Shown here one piece after another: positions 35,772-44,932 of a DNA stretch of 64,000 nt; the first letter of the stretch is position 1; every line of letters begins with the position of its first letter. The position numbers and the translations under genes are program-made. The stretch spans positions 558,001-622,000 of the forward strand of contig NZ_CP022989.1 in assembly GCF_002278075.1 (NCBI RefSeq), in the 5' to 3' direction. The DNA is from Paraburkholderia aromaticivorans. GTDB taxonomy: Bacteria > Pseudomonadota > Gammaproteobacteria > Burkholderiales > Burkholderiaceae. The notes below the pieces were generated by a model. It ran no database searches. It had not been told where the DNA came from and saw only the letters and a program-made list of their open reading frames with translations.

Positions 35772-38700
35772 ATGTCCGAGCGAAACGAATCCGCCGACCC
35801 TCACGAAACCGGGCAGGTCCGGCCTGTGAGCGGAAGCGACCATATCGTGCTGCGCCGGACCTTACACGTGGTCCTCGCGATCGCGCTCGTCCTGTACTTT
35901 GTTGCGACGGCTCTGTTTCTCGGTTTGCGCTACGTGGTGCTGCCGCGCGCCGACGCCTTCCGTCCGCGTATCGAAGCCATCGTTTCAGACAAGCTCCACG
36001 CACAGTTCACCATCGGCAAACTCGCGCCCTATTGGAGCGGCTTCCAGCCGGGCCTCGACGTCACCAATCTCGTGATCCGCGATCATGAAGGCAAAACCGC
36101 GCTGACGATTCCGCATGCCACCGCCACGCTCTCGTGGAAGTCGCTGTGGCAGTTTCGCCCCGCGCTGTCCAGCCTGATCGTGGATCAGCCGGACGTGCTG
36201 GTGTCGCGCAGCAGCGACGGCGTGCTCTCGGTGGCGGGCGTGCCGGTGCCGACGCGTCACAGCGGCAACGACATCCTGTCCACCTGGCTACTGCGCCAAC
36301 AGGCAATCGTGGTGCGCGGCGGCGTGCTGCGCTGGCGCGATGCGCAGCATGACGCGCCGGAGCTGGCCCTGCGCGATATCCGGATCGCGATTCTCAACGA
36401 CGGCTACGATCACCGGCTGGCGCTGCAGGCGCCCGCCGAAGGCCAGGTCCTGCACGGCCCGCTCGATTTCCGTACGAATTTCCGGCACGCGCCCCTCTCC
36501 GCCATTGGCAAGCCTATCAACTGGACGGGCCAGGTGTACGTCTCGACCGGCCCGGTCGATCTGCCGACGCTCGCGCGCTACGTCGATTTCCCGATCGAGA
36601 CGTTTGCCGGCCGCATCGACAACGCCATCTGGATTGACTTCGCCGAGGGCCGCATGAAGTCGGCGGGCGGACAACTGGCCGGCACCGACGTCGCCTTGCG
36701 GGTGCGCCCGACACAGCCGAAGCTGCTCGTCCCGGTGGCCAATTTTTCGTGGCGCCTCGAAGCCGAACAGGGCGACTACAAACTGCAGCTGAGCCAGTTG
36801 CACGCGGAACTCGGCCAGCCGCCGCTCGACGACGGCACGCCGCTCACGCGCATGCTCGCCTTCAACACACTGAACGGACGCTACCGCACCGCCTCGCAGC
36901 AACACGGGCAACTGGTCAGCGTGAGCGGCGATCGCGTCGACCTGGGGATCCTGGCCGAATTCAGCCGCGCGTTGCCTCTTCCCAGGCGCCTCCTGAACAA
37001 TCTGCTGCGCTACAACCCGCGCGGCCTCGTCGCCAACTATCTGATCGAAGTCGAGCGCGGCAGGCCGGAGTCCGGCGAAGCGGGCAGCGACCGCCGTCCG
37101 AGCGGTGCCGAACCGATCGAGCGCTATCGTTTCAAGGGCGATCTGCAAGGCATCAGCGTCGCCGCCCAGGAACCGCCGCCGGGGCTCACGCCGCTGAATC
37201 ACCCGCGCGCGGGCATTCCCGGTATCGAAAATCTGTGGGGCAACGTGGACGCCGATGAAACCCGCGGCACCGCCCTGCTCGACACCTCGAACGTCGCCAT
37301 CACGCTGCCCGGCGTTTTCGACGATCCGCGCCTGAAGCTCGACCGTCTGCATGGCCGCGCCGACTGGACTATCACGCCGAAGGCGCCGGGCGAGAACCAC
37401 CCTGCCTTCACCGTGAAGCTGGCCGATTTCGGCGTCTCGAACGCCGACGTCGCGGCCACCGCCACCGCCGACTACAGCAACCCGGGCCACGGGCGCGGCT
37501 CGCTCGATCTGAAGGCCGACTTCCAGCGCGCGCAGGTGCCGCGCATTGCCCGTTATCTGCCGACCAGCATCAGCGAGAAGCTGCGCATCTATCTGGGCCA
37601 CGGCTTGCAGGCCGGCATGTCGCACGGCGCGACCATCGAAGTGCACGGCGACCTGACCAGGTTCCCCTACTCGCGCGACCCGAGCGCCGGGCAGTTCCAT
37701 ATCGTCGCGCCGTTCAAGGGCGGCAAGTTCGATCCGACGCCCTACCCGCCGCGCAAGATGAAGAACGGCACGCCGAACGTGTGGCCGGCGCTCGACGGCA
37801 TTGACGGCGTGTTCGAACTCAAGCAGAACGTGATGCGCTTCGACATCGACCGGGCGCATTACAAGCAGGTCGCGCTCACCGGCGTCAACGGCAGGATCGA
37901 AGACCTCGGCACCAAGGCGTCGAGCCTCGTCATCAAGGGCGACGGCCACGGGCCGCTCGCCGACATGCTCGACTACGTGAACGCCAGCTCGCTCGGCATC
38001 ATGGCGAAGCACGAGACGGACAAGGTGCGCGCCGAAGGGCCCGCGTCACTCGCGCTCAAGCTGACGGTGCCGCGCACGCCGAAGCCGCATATCGCCGTGG
38101 AAGGCGCGGTCGGCTTCCAGAACAACCGCTTGAGCGTCGAGAACGTGCCGCCGCTGTCGCAACTAAAGGGCAAGGTGCGTTTTACCGAGTACACGGCGCA
38201 GGTGGACCGGCTCTCCGGGCAATTCCTCGGCGGCGACGTGCATGCCAACGGCGGCCTGAAGCGGGACGGCACGTATGCGCTCGACCTCGGCGGCCATATC
38301 GCCGTCGACGCGGCGCGCGGACTCGATCTGCACGGCCCGGCGGCCCAGGTGCTCACCCGCATGAGCGGCAACGCGCCCTATGCGCTCAATGTGCGCGGCG
38401 CCAAGGGACGGCTGCCCGAAGTGACCGCGAACTCCGACCTGAGCGGCCTCGCGCTCGACTTCCCGGCGCCGTTCAACAAGCCGGTCGGCACGCCGTTGCC
38501 GCTGCGCTTCGCCGTCAGCCCTTCCGGCGCGCCGGGCGAAGCGGGACTGGAGCGCGCCGACCTCACCTTCGGCCCGGTCGCCGCCGCCTATCTGCTGCGC
38601 TATCAGCCGAAAATGCCGCCAACGGTGGTGCGCGGCGCGGTCGGCGTGAACAAACCCGCCGACCTGCCGTCCGAAGGCGTGATCGCCGCCGTCGATCTCG

Positions 38701-39959
38701 ACGCCTTCGACGCGGACGCGTGGCGCGCGCTGGTCACGCAAATGCGCGGTAAAGAAGCGCCCGCCCCCGCGGCGACGCCGGCCGCGCCGAATCCCACCGT
38801 CACGCAATTCCTGCCGAGCCGCTTCGCGGTGCACATCGACACGCTGACGCTGCTCAAGCGTCACTGGGACAGCGTGATCGTCGGCGCGTCGCATGCGGAT
38901 CGCACGTGGCAGGCGAATATCGCCTCGAATCAGGTATCCGGCCACGTGTCGTGGCTGCCGGGCCCGACCAGAGAGTCGCCCGGCACGCTGCAGGCGCGCT
39001 TTGCCCGCGTGGTGATTCCGTCGGCAACCGACAAGGACCTGCTCGGCCAGGCGATGTCGGCGCCCGCGCAGAACATGCCGTCCATCGATCTGGTGGTCAA
39101 CGAACTGATCGTGCGCGACCACAACATCGGCCGTCTCGAAGTCGACGCGCACAACTTCGACGAAGACGGCGTGCCGGTCTGGCAACTCGACAAGCTCGAC
39201 ATTACGAATCCCGCCGCCACGCTGAGCGCCACCGCGAACTGGCGCACCGCGACCGAACTCGGCAATAGCGCCGACGAAGCCACGCCGCGCCGCACCGTGT
39301 TCGATTTCAAGCTCGACATCAAGGACGCCGGCGCGCTGCTCGAGCGCTTCGGCCAGCCGCGCACGCTCAAGGCGGGCAACGGCTCGCTGTCGGGCAAGAT
39401 GGTGTGGCAAGGCGGCCCGGCGAGGATCGACTATCCGACGCTCAACGGCAATCTGGCGGTCGACCTGCGCCACGGCCAGATCCTCAAGGTCGATCCGGGC
39501 GTCGCCAAGCTGCTGGGCGTGCTCAGCCTGCAAAGTCTCGCCCGCTTCGCCACCCTGAACTTCCGCGACGTGATCGGCGAAGGCCTGCCGTTCGAGCACG
39601 TCACGGGCACCGCGCAGATTCACAACGGCATTGGCCGCACCGAGAACTTCGAGATGGTCACCGCCCCGGCGCGCGCCGAAATGAAGGGCTCGGTCGATCT
39701 CGCCCAGGAAACCCAGGATCTGCACGTCCAGATCGTGCCGACGGTCAGCGCCGGCGCCGCCGTGATCGCCGCGACGGTCATCAATCCGCTGCTCGGGCTC
39801 GGCGCGCTGGTGGCCGATCTGGCGTTCAGCCAGTCGATCTCGCACGCGTTCGCGCGGGAGTATGCGATCACCGGATCGTGGTCGAAACCGCACGTCGAGC
39901 GGGTGACGAGCGATCGCGGTAAGATGGACGCTCCGGCTTCGACCGTGGAAGCGCACTGA
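35772..39959 (+). CDS. YhdP-family AsmA-like envelope protein (1395 aa)
   Basis: A giant membrane-anchored protein of the YhdP/TamB/AsmA group, inferred to form a long periplasmic groove that moves phospholipids from inner to outer membrane. One transmembrane helix occurs at about residues 34-56 (LHVVLAIALVLYFVATALFL), followed by a large, beta-rich periplasmic region and an AsmA-like C-terminal part (VINPLLGLGALVADLAFSQS and neighbours). ATG 35772 (MSERNES) is preferred over the longer frame from 35718. It is divergent from glnE; a nitrilase gene follows. Confidence 0.88.
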   Translation: MSERNESADPHETGQVRPVSGSDHIVLRRTLHVVLAIALVLYFVATALFLGLRYVVLPRADAFRPRIEAIVSDKLHAQFTIGKLAPYWSGFQPGLDVTNLVIRDHEGKTALTIPHATATLSWKSLWQFRPALSSLIVDQPDVLVSRSSDGVLSVAGVPVPTRHSGNDILSTWLLRQQAIVVRGGVLRWRDAQHDAPELALRDIRIAILNDGYDHRLALQAPAEGQVLHGPLDFRTNFRHAPLSAIGKPINWTGQVYVSTGPVDLPTLARYVDFPIETFAGRIDNAIWIDFAEGRMKSAGGQLAGTDVALRVRPTQPKLLVPVANFSWRLEAEQGDYKLQLSQLHAELGQPPLDDGTPLTRMLAFNTLNGRYRTASQQHGQLVSVSGDRVDLGILAEFSRALPLPRRLLNNLLRYNPRGLVANYLIEVERGRPESGEAGSDRRPSGAEPIERYRFKGDLQGISVAAQEPPPGLTPLNHPRAGIPGIENLWGNVDADETRGTALLDTSNVAITLPGVFDDPRLKLDRLHGRADWTITPKAPGENHPAFTVKLADFGVSNADVAATATADYSNPGHGRGSLDLKADFQRAQVPRIARYLPTSISEKLRIYLGHGLQAGMSHGATIEVHGDLTRFPYSRDPSAGQFHIVAPFKGGKFDPTPYPPRKMKNGTPNVWPALDGIDGVFELKQNVMRFDIDRAHYKQVALTGVNGRIEDLGTKASSLVIKGDGHGPLADMLDYVNASSLGIMAKHETDKVRAEGPASLALKLTVPRTPKPHIAVEGAVGFQNNRLSVENVPPLSQLKGKVRFTEYTAQVDRLSGQFLGGDVHANGGLKRDGTYALDLGGHIAVDAARGLDLHGPAAQVLTRMSGNAPYALNVRGAKGRLPEVTANSDLSGLALDFPAPFNKPVGTPLPLRFAVSPSGAPGEAGLERADLTFGPVAAAYLLRYQPKMPPTVVRGAVGVNKPADLPSEGVIAAVDLDAFDADAWRALVTQMRGKEAPAPAATPAAPNPTVTQFLPSRFAVHIDTLTLLKRHWDSVIVGASHADRTWQANIASNQVSGHVSWLPGPTRESPGTLQARFARVVIPSATDKDLLGQAMSAPAQNMPSIDLVVNELIVRDHNIGRLEVDAHNFDEDGVPVWQLDKLDITNPAATLSATANWRTATELGNSADEATPRRTVFDFKLDIKDAGALLERFGQPRTLKAGNGSLSGKMVWQGGPARIDYPTLNGNLAVDLRHGQILKVDPGVAKLLGVLSLQSLARFATLNFRDVIGEGLPFEHVTGTAQIHNGIGRTENFEMVTAPARAEMKGSVDLAQETQDLHVQIVPTVSAGAAVIAATVINPLLGLGALVADLAFSQSISHAFAREYAITGSWSKPHVERVTSDRGKMDAPASTVEAH

Positions 39960-40088
39960 GCCTGTAATCGACCCTTTGCCCGGTCAGACAGGCGCCGTGC
40001 CGCACCCGCGGCCCCAGCCAGTCTTGAACGACGTTTGCGGCGCAAGCGGTGCGCGCCGCCGCCTTGCCGGGAGTTTTCCGAAACGCTC

Positions 40089-40940
40089 ATGAGCGAAACA
40101 CTCGTCTCTTCAACCGCGTCCAGCGGGTTCCTGGAAAGCGCCTTCCGTGTCGCCGCGCTGCAAATGGTGAGCACGCCGGATCGCGAACGCAATCTCGCCG
40201 AAGCCGGGCGTCTGATCGCCGAAGCCGCCGCCGGCGGCGCGCAACTCGTGCTGCTGCCGGAGTACTTCTGCTTCATGGGCTTCAAGGACACGGACAAGCT
40301 CGCCGTGCGCGAACCCTATCAGGACGGACCGATCCAGCGCTTTCTCGCGGACGCCGCGCGCCGCCACCAGGTCTGGGTGATCGGCGGCACACTGCCGTTG
40401 ATGTCGCCCGAAGCCTCGCGCGTGCTGAACACCACGCTGGTGTTCGATCCGCAGGGCAACGAGGCCGCGCGCTACGACAAGATCCACCTGTTCAACTTCG
40501 AAAAGGGCGAGGAATCGTTCGACGAAGCCCGCACCATCTGCCCCGGCGGCGAAGTGCGCAGTTTCGAGGCGCCGTTCGGCCGCGTCGGCCTGTCGGTCTG
40601 CTACGATCTGCGCTTTCCGGAGCTGTACCGGCGCATGGGCGACTGCGCGCTGATCGTGGTGCCGTCGGCGTTCACTTACACGACCGGCCGCGCGCATTGG
40701 GAAATGCTGCTGCGTGCCCGCGCGGTCGAAAACCAGTGTTACGTGCTGGCCGCGGCGCAAGGCGGCAAACACGAAAACGGCCGCCGTACGTGGGGCCACA
40801 GCATGCTGATCGACCCGTGGGGCGAAATCGTCGCGGTGCGCGACGAGGGCGCAGGCGTGGTCGCCGGCAATCTCGAGCGTGCGCGCATCGACGAAGTGCG
40901 ACAGAGTCTGCCCGCCTGGCGTCACCGCGTGCTCAGTTGA
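40089..40940 (+). CDS. Carbon-nitrogen hydrolase (nitrilase/Nit superfamily)
   Basis: A C-N hydrolase of 283 aa with the Glu-Lys-Cys triad visible: Glu in LLPEYFCFMG (near residue 60), Lys in RYDKIHLFNF (near 130) and Cys in LSVCYDLRFPELYR (near 170). It resembles the Nit1/NitFhit branch, which includes repair amidases for deaminated glutathione, so that is the likeliest role. ATG 40089 (MSETLV) gives the usual N-terminus. It lies 129 bp after the YhdP-like gene and 120 bp before tldD, an order seen in many proteobacteria. Confidence 0.88.
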   Translation: MSETLVSSTASSGFLESAFRVAALQMVSTPDRERNLAEAGRLIAEAAAGGAQLVLLPEYFCFMGFKDTDKLAVREPYQDGPIQRFLADAARRHQVWVIGGTLPLMSPEASRVLNTTLVFDPQGNEAARYDKIHLFNFEKGEESFDEARTICPGGEVRSFEAPFGRVGLSVCYDLRFPELYRRMGDCALIVVPSAFTYTTGRAHWEMLLRARAVENQCYVLAAAQGGKHENGRRTWGHSMLIDPWGEIVAVRDEGAGVVAGNLERARIDEVRQSLPAWRHRVLS

Positions 40941-41060
40941 CTCACCTGACCCAGTGGACAAATCCCTGCGCGTGACATTGAAACTGCGGCGCCTGCTACT
41001 CACATAGTGTGTGACAGAGGCGCTAACCGAATCCTTCGTATTGAGCAGAACATACTTCGC

Positions 41061-42527
41061 ATGAACATCATCGAACCCGGTATCCGTAATCTCGCCACCG
41101 CCAAGGACATTCTCCTGACGCCCTACGGTCTCGACGAAGCCCTGCTCACCCGCACGCTCGCCGACATCTTCACGCACAAGATCGACTACGCCGACCTGTA
41201 TTTCCAGTACACGCGCAGCGAAGCGTGGAGTCTCGAAGAAGGCATCGTGAAGTCCGGCAGCTTCAGCATCGACCAGGGCGTCGGCGTGCGCGCCGTGTCG
41301 GGCGACCGCACGGCGTTCGCCTATTCGGACGACCTGTCGCCCGAAGCGATCCGCCAGGCGGCGCTCGCCACCCGCTCGATCGCCAAGGCGGGCGGCGGCA
41401 AGCAGAAGATCAAGGTGGCCTCGTCGCTGACCGGCATCGCCGGGCGCGATCTGTACCTGCCCGCCGATCCGCTGCATTCGCTCGACGCCACCGCCAAGGT
41501 CAAGCTGCTCGAGCGCATCGAAAAGATGGCGCGCGGCCGCGATCCGCGCATCCAGCAAGTCATGGCCGGCCTCGCCGGTGAATACGACGTGGTGCTCGTC
41601 GCGCGCAGTGACGGCGGCTTCGCGGCCGACATCCGGCCGCTCGTGCGCGTGTCGGTCACGGTGATCGCCGAGCAGAACGGCCGCCGCGAAATCGGCAGCG
41701 GCGGCGGCGGCGGCCGTTTCGACTACGGCTATTTCACCGACGAGGTGCTGTCGGGCTACGTCGACGACGCCGTGCATGCGGCGCTGGTCAACCTCGAGGC
41801 CCGTCCGGCGCCGGCCGGCGCGATGACAGTCGTGCTCGGACCAGGCTGGCCCGGCGTACTGCTGCACGAAGCGATCGGCCACGGTCTGGAAGGCGACTTC
41901 AACCGCAAGGGTTCGTCGGCATTCGCGGGGCGCATCGGCGAACAGGTTGCCGCCAAGGGTGTGACCGTGGTGGACGACGGCACCCTGCCGAACCGTCGCG
42001 GTTCGCTCAATATCGACGACGAGGGCAATCCGACCCAGTGCACCACGCTGATCGAAGACGGCATCCTGAAGGGTTACATTCAGGACACGCTGAACGCGCG
42101 CCTGATGAAGATGCCGGTGACGGGCAACGCGCGCCGCGAGTCGTATGCGGCGCTGCCCATGCCGCGCATGACCAACACGTACATGCTCAACGGCGACAAG
42201 GACCCGCAGGAAATCCTCGCCTCCGTGAAGAACGGTTTGTATGCGGTGAACTTCGGCGGCGGCCAGGTCGACATCACCAACGGCAAGTTCGTGTTCTCGG
42301 CTTCCGAGGCGTACATGATCGAAAACGGCAAGATCACGTACCCGGTGAAGGGCGCGACGCTGATCGGCAGCGGCCCGGAATCGCTCAAATACGTGACCAT
42401 GATCGGCAACGACATGAAGCTCGATTCGGGCGTCGGCGTGTGCGGCAAGGAAGGCCAGAGCGTGCCGGTGGGCGTCGGCCAGCCGACGCTGCGCATCGAG
42501 AAAATGACAGTCGGCGGCACCGCCTGA
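41061..42527 (+). CDS. tldD: TldD, metalloprotease
   Basis: A cytosolic zinc protease subunit that with TldE/PmbA processes small peptides such as modified antibiotics. The 488-aa protein has the zinc site [12 protein letters not shown] (near residue 270), the downstream family Cys/Gly-rich regions and the N-terminal [24 protein letters not shown] 41061 fits the family. pmbA/tldE is not in the window. Tandem hairpins follow the stop. Confidence 0.94.
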   Translation: MNIIEPGIRNLATAKDILLTPYGLDEALLTRTLADIFTHKIDYADLYFQYTRSEAWSLEEGIVKSGSFSIDQGVGVRAVSGDRTAFAYSDDLSPEAIRQAALATRSIAKAGGGKQKIKVASSLTGIAGRDLYLPADPLHSLDATAKVKLLERIEKMARGRDPRIQQVMAGLAGEYDVVLVARSDGGFAADIRPLVRVSVTVIAEQNGRREIGSGGGGGRFDYGYFTDEVLSGYVDDAVHAALVNLEARPAPAGAMTVVLGPGWPGVLLHEAIGHGLEGDFNRKGSSAFAGRIGEQVAAKGVTVVDDGTLPNRRGSLNIDDEGNPTQCTTLIEDGILKGYIQDTLNARLMKMPVTGNARRESYAALPMPRMTNTYMLNGDKDPQEILASVKNGLYAVNFGGGQVDITNGKFVFSASEAYMIENGKITYPVKGATLIGSGPESLKYVTMIGNDMKLDSGVGVCGKEGQSVPVGVGQPTLRIEKMTVGGTA

Positions 42528-42538
42528 TTCGCAACAAA

Positions 42539-42590
42539 CGCATACTTCGTGCATGTATTGCACGAAGTATGCGGAATTCCCGCATTTTTG
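42539..42590 (+). terminator. Tandem hairpins after tldD
   Basis: A perfect 15-bp stem (42539-42553 with 42559-42573, 5-nt loop) is followed at once by a small hairpin TGCGG/CCGCA (42570-42574, 42580-42584) and TTTTT. The two structures overlap by four bases, so they probably alternate. They likely terminate tldD before the aroG promoter. Confidence 0.6.
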
Positions 42591-42601
42591 CGCCCCGTAG
42601 C

Positions 42602-42630
42602 TTGCAAGTGCAGCCTGCCCGGGTTATAAA
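42602..42630 (+). promoter_or_regulatory. Sigma-70 promoter of the aroG leader
   Basis: TTGCAA (42602-42607), a 17-bp spacer, TATAAA (42625-42630). The predicted start is near 42637, giving about 30 nt before the leader ATG at 42667. Confidence 0.65.
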
Positions 42631-42666
42631 GTCACTCACCCTTTTTGACCTGCGACCTCATTCGTC

Positions 42667-42735
42667 ATGTCCGCCAAGTTTTATTTTTACTTTTTTTGGC
42701 ATCTCAGACCGCTGGCGGATCGAGAGGGGTGTTAG
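42667..42735 (+). CDS. Aromatic-rich leader peptide of aroG (22 aa)
   Basis: An ATG-started ORF of 22 codons. Codons 5-11 are TTT TAT TTT TAC TTT TTT TGG (Phe, Tyr, Phe, Tyr, Phe, Phe, Trp), so it reports the charging of all three aromatic tRNAs. It then runs through the second strand of the leader RNA and stops with TAG at 42733-42735. The Shine-Dalgarno before the ATG is weak, which is the main doubt. It is placed exactly where an attenuation leader should be, between the promoter and the terminator hairpin. Confidence 0.8.
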   Translation: MSAKFYFYFFWHLRPLADREGC

Positions 42736-42793
42736 TGCACGCAGAACACCGAGAATTCCCGAAAAACCGCCAGCCAGCCTGGCGGTTTTTTTT
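42670..42793 (+). promoter_or_regulatory. Transcription attenuator of aroG (aromatic amino acid control)
   Basis: Four RNA segments with competing pairings. Segment 1 (42670-42676, TCCGCCA) pairs with segment 2 (42713-42719, TGGCGGA). Segment 2 (42711-42718) pairs with segment 3 (42767-42774), an 8-bp antiterminator. Segment 3 (42762-42773) pairs with segment 4 (42779-42790), a 12-bp terminator stem followed by T8. A ribosome stalled on the aromatic codons would cover segment 1, freeing 2 to pair with 3 and allowing aroG transcription. This is a mechanism inferred from the sequence alone. Confidence 0.8.
42762..42793 (+). terminator. Attenuator terminator before aroG
   Basis: Stem AAAAACCGCCAG (42762-42773) and CTGGCGGTTTTT (42779-42790) with a 5-nt CCAGC loop, followed by more T. 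It is strongly intrinsic, and it stands 112 bp upstream of the aroG start rather than after a gene, which fits attenuation. Confidence 0.85.
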
Positions 42794-42904
42794 CGCCTCA
42801 TGTCTTTGAAACTTTATTTTTGATGGTTGTCCGCTCTGGCATCGCTGCTTCATCGCAATCCTGACTGCCCGCGCGAACACGCTACGAACCGATTGGAGAA
42901 CAAC

Positions 42905-43978
42905 ATGCCCCCGCACAATACCGACGATGTCCGCATCCGCGAATTGAAGGAACTCACGCCGCCCGCTCACCTGATCCGCGAATTCGCCTGCGACGAAACG
43001 GTGTCCGACGTGATCTACAACTCGCGTACCGCGATGCATCGCATTCTGCACGGCATGGAAGATCGCTTGATCGTCATCATCGGACCGTGCTCGATTCACG
43101 ACACCAAGGCGGCAATGGAATATGCGGGGCGTCTGGTCGAGCAGCGCAAGCGCTTTGCCGGCGAACTTGAAATCGTGATGCGCGTGTACTTCGAAAAGCC
43201 GCGCACCACGGTGGGCTGGAAGGGTCTCATCAACGACCCGCATATGGACAACAGCTTCAAGATCAACGAAGGCCTGCGCACCGCGCGCGAGTTGCTGTTG
43301 CGCATCAACGAACTCGGCCTGCCGGCGGGCACCGAATACCTCGACATGATCAGCCCGCAGTACATCGCCGACCTGATCTCGTGGGGGGCGATCGGCGCGC
43401 GGACCACCGAATCGCAAGTGCACCGCGAACTGGCTTCGGGCCTCTCGTGCCCGGTCGGCTTCAAGAACGGCACGGACGGCAACGTCAAGATCGCGGTCGA
43501 CGCGATCAAGGCCGCCTCGCAGCCGCACCATTTCCTGTCGGTCACCAAGGGCGGCCACTCGGCGATCGTGTCCACCGCGGGCAATGAGGACTGCCACATC
43601 ATCCTGCGCGGCGGCAAGACGCCGAACTACGACGCGGACAGCGTCAACGCCGCGTGCGCGGATATCGGCAAGGCCGGTCTCGCCGCGCGTCTGATGATCG
43701 ACGCGAGCCACGCGAACAGCTCGAAGAAGCACGAGAATCAGATTCCGGTGTGCGCGGATATCGGCCGCCAGATTGCTTCGGGCGACGAACGGATTGTCGG
43801 CGTGATGGTGGAATCGCATCTGGTGGCGGGCCGCCAGGATCTGCAGGAAGGCTGCGCGTTGACGTACGGCCAGAGCATCACCGACGCGTGCATCGGTTGG
43901 GACGAAAGCGTCGCCGTGCTGGAAGGGCTCGCCGACGCAGTGAAACAGCGTCGTGTGGCGCGCGGCAGCGGCAACTGA
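42905..43978 (+). CDS. aroG: AroG, 3-deoxy-7-phosphoheptulonate synthase (DAHP synthase, type I)
   Basis: Condenses phosphoenolpyruvate and erythrose 4-phosphate, the entry to the shikimate pathway and thus to Phe, Tyr and Trp. The 357-aa protein has the type I motifs IIGPCSIHDTKAAMEYA, MRVYFEKPRTTVGWKGLIND, IGARTTESQ and HANSSKKHENQ. ATG 42905 follows a TTGGAG ribosome site. The first in-frame start at 42827 is in the attenuator region and is not used. Control by the upstream aromatic leader, rather than only by feedback inhibition, is inferred. Confidence 0.95.
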   Translation: MPPHNTDDVRIRELKELTPPAHLIREFACDETVSDVIYNSRTAMHRILHGMEDRLIVIIGPCSIHDTKAAMEYAGRLVEQRKRFAGELEIVMRVYFEKPRTTVGWKGLINDPHMDNSFKINEGLRTARELLLRINELGLPAGTEYLDMISPQYIADLISWGAIGARTTESQVHRELASGLSCPVGFKNGTDGNVKIAVDAIKAASQPHHFLSVTKGGHSAIVSTAGNEDCHIILRGGKTPNYDADSVNAACADIGKAGLAARLMIDASHANSSKKHENQIPVCADIGRQIASGDERIVGVMVESHLVAGRQDLQEGCALTYGQSITDACIGWDESVAVLEGLADAVKQRRVARGSGN

Positions 43979-44007
43979 ACCCGCGCGGATTGCAGCCCTG
44001 CAAACAG

Positions 44008-44036
44008 ACCCGGCTCCAAGAAGCCGGGTTTTTTTT
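44008..44036 (+). terminator. Terminator after aroG
   Basis: Stem ACCCGGCT/AGCCGGGT with a 6-nt loop, followed by a run of seven to eight T, 30 bp beyond the aroG stop. Confidence 0.88.
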
Positions 44037-44125
44037 GGCCGATCGGACGAATGGTGCGCCTTTAGCCGCCTCTGTACCGTAACCACTCGTGGCCGGGTCG
44101 AATGCGACTTGACCGGGATGCAGGT

Positions 44126-44147
44126 TATGTATGACGTTTTATACATA
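44126..44147. promoter_or_regulatory. Operator-like palindrome before the toxin-antitoxin pair
   Basis: TATGTAT (44126-44132) and ATACATA (44141-44147) are a perfect 7-bp inverted repeat separated by eight bases, 10 bp before the toxin ATG. It overlaps AT-rich hexamers suited to a -10, so it is likely the operator through which the antitoxin represses its own operon. Confidence 0.6.
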
Positions 44148-44157
44148 GAAGGCGGCT

Positions 44158-44505
44158 ATGGAGCAGGAAAAAGAAATTCGCTGGCTTGGCTCCAGCTATC
44201 GCGATTTACTCGCCTTTCCCGAGGAAATGCGTCGTCCAGCGGGATTTCAACTCGGCAAGATTCAGGCGGGCCTCGACCCTGACGGCTGGAAACCGTTCGA
44301 CTCGATCGGCCCCGGAACGCGCGAGATTCGTATCAGGGAAGCAGACGGCGTTTTTCGCGTCATGTACGTCACCAAGTTCGTGGAAGCGCTGTATGTGTTG
44401 CATTGCTTCCAGAAGAAAACGCAGAAGCTCAGTCCGCGCGCCAGGCAGATTGCCGAAACGCGGTATCGCGCCATCGGGTTGCACGCCCGCCCGCATCACC
44501 ATTAA
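44158..44505 (+). CDS. HigB/RelE-like toxin (Gp49-like, type II)
   Basis: A 115-aa protein resembling the phage-derived Gp49/HigB toxin family (ribosome-dependent mRNA interferases). Typical features are visible: KEIRWLGSSYRDLLAFP near the N-terminus, the GTREIRIREADGVFRVMYV strand, and the Cys-Phe-Gln-Lys-Lys-Thr-Gln-Lys segment (HCFQKKTQKLSPRARQIAETRY) near the C-terminus. It comes before its antitoxin, the HigBA order. A palindromic operator lies just upstream. The exact family name rests on recognition, not a search. Confidence 0.85.
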   Translation: MEQEKEIRWLGSSYRDLLAFPEEMRRPAGFQLGKIQAGLDPDGWKPFDSIGPGTREIRIREADGVFRVMYVTKFVEALYVLHCFQKKTQKLSPRARQIAETRYRAIGLHARPHHH

Positions 44506-44524
44506 TGATAGGAAAACTTAACAA

Positions 44525-44857
44525 ATGACGATCGACACCAAAATTCGTCACGTCACCCGGCCGGGCGCCAATCTGTTCCTCGAACTCGGCTTTTCCGCCG
44601 AAGAGGCGAAGCGGCTGCACGCAGCGTCGCAAAAACCGATCAACGACACGCGGCTGCTCAAGGAGCAGCTCATGACGGAGCTGTCCAGCTGGATCGAACA
44701 GCATCACTTGAAGCAGGCCGAGGCGGCCGAGATTCTGATGGTGTCGCGCCCGCGCGTGTCCGACGTGGTCAACAAGAAGACCACCAAGTTCACCGTCGAC
44801 ACCCTCGTGGAAATGATGAGCCGGATCGGCAAGCCGGTCACGCTGGCGGTCGGCTAA
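44525..44857 (+). CDS. XRE-family antitoxin (HigA-like)
   Basis: A 110-aa DNA-binding antitoxin 19 bp after the toxin gene. The C-terminal half holds a helix-turn-helix (KQAEAAEILMVSRPRVSDVVNKKTTKF) of the XRE/HTH_37 type, and the N-terminus is presumably the toxin-neutralising part. It would bind the palindrome at 44126-44147 and repress the pair, with the toxin as co-regulator. No partner genes follow on this strand. Confidence 0.88.
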   Translation: MTIDTKIRHVTRPGANLFLELGFSAEEAKRLHAASQKPINDTRLLKEQLMTELSSWIEQHHLKQAEAAEILMVSRPRVSDVVNKKTTKFTVDTLVEMMSRIGKPVTLAVG

Positions 44858-44932
44858 CGTGCACGGCTCGCCCTTGCATGCGATCTTGCGTGCGTCGTCG
44901 CGCTGTCATACGCGTACCGCCGCGGCCCGGCT

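Noticed and set aside
40110..42563. 817-codon minus-strand frame opposite the nitrilase and tldD genes
   Set aside because: A shadow of two strong plus-strand genes.
42827..42904. Upstream in-frame start for aroG
   Set aside because: The extension overlaps the attenuator region, is not protein-like, and ATG 42905 has the better ribosome site.
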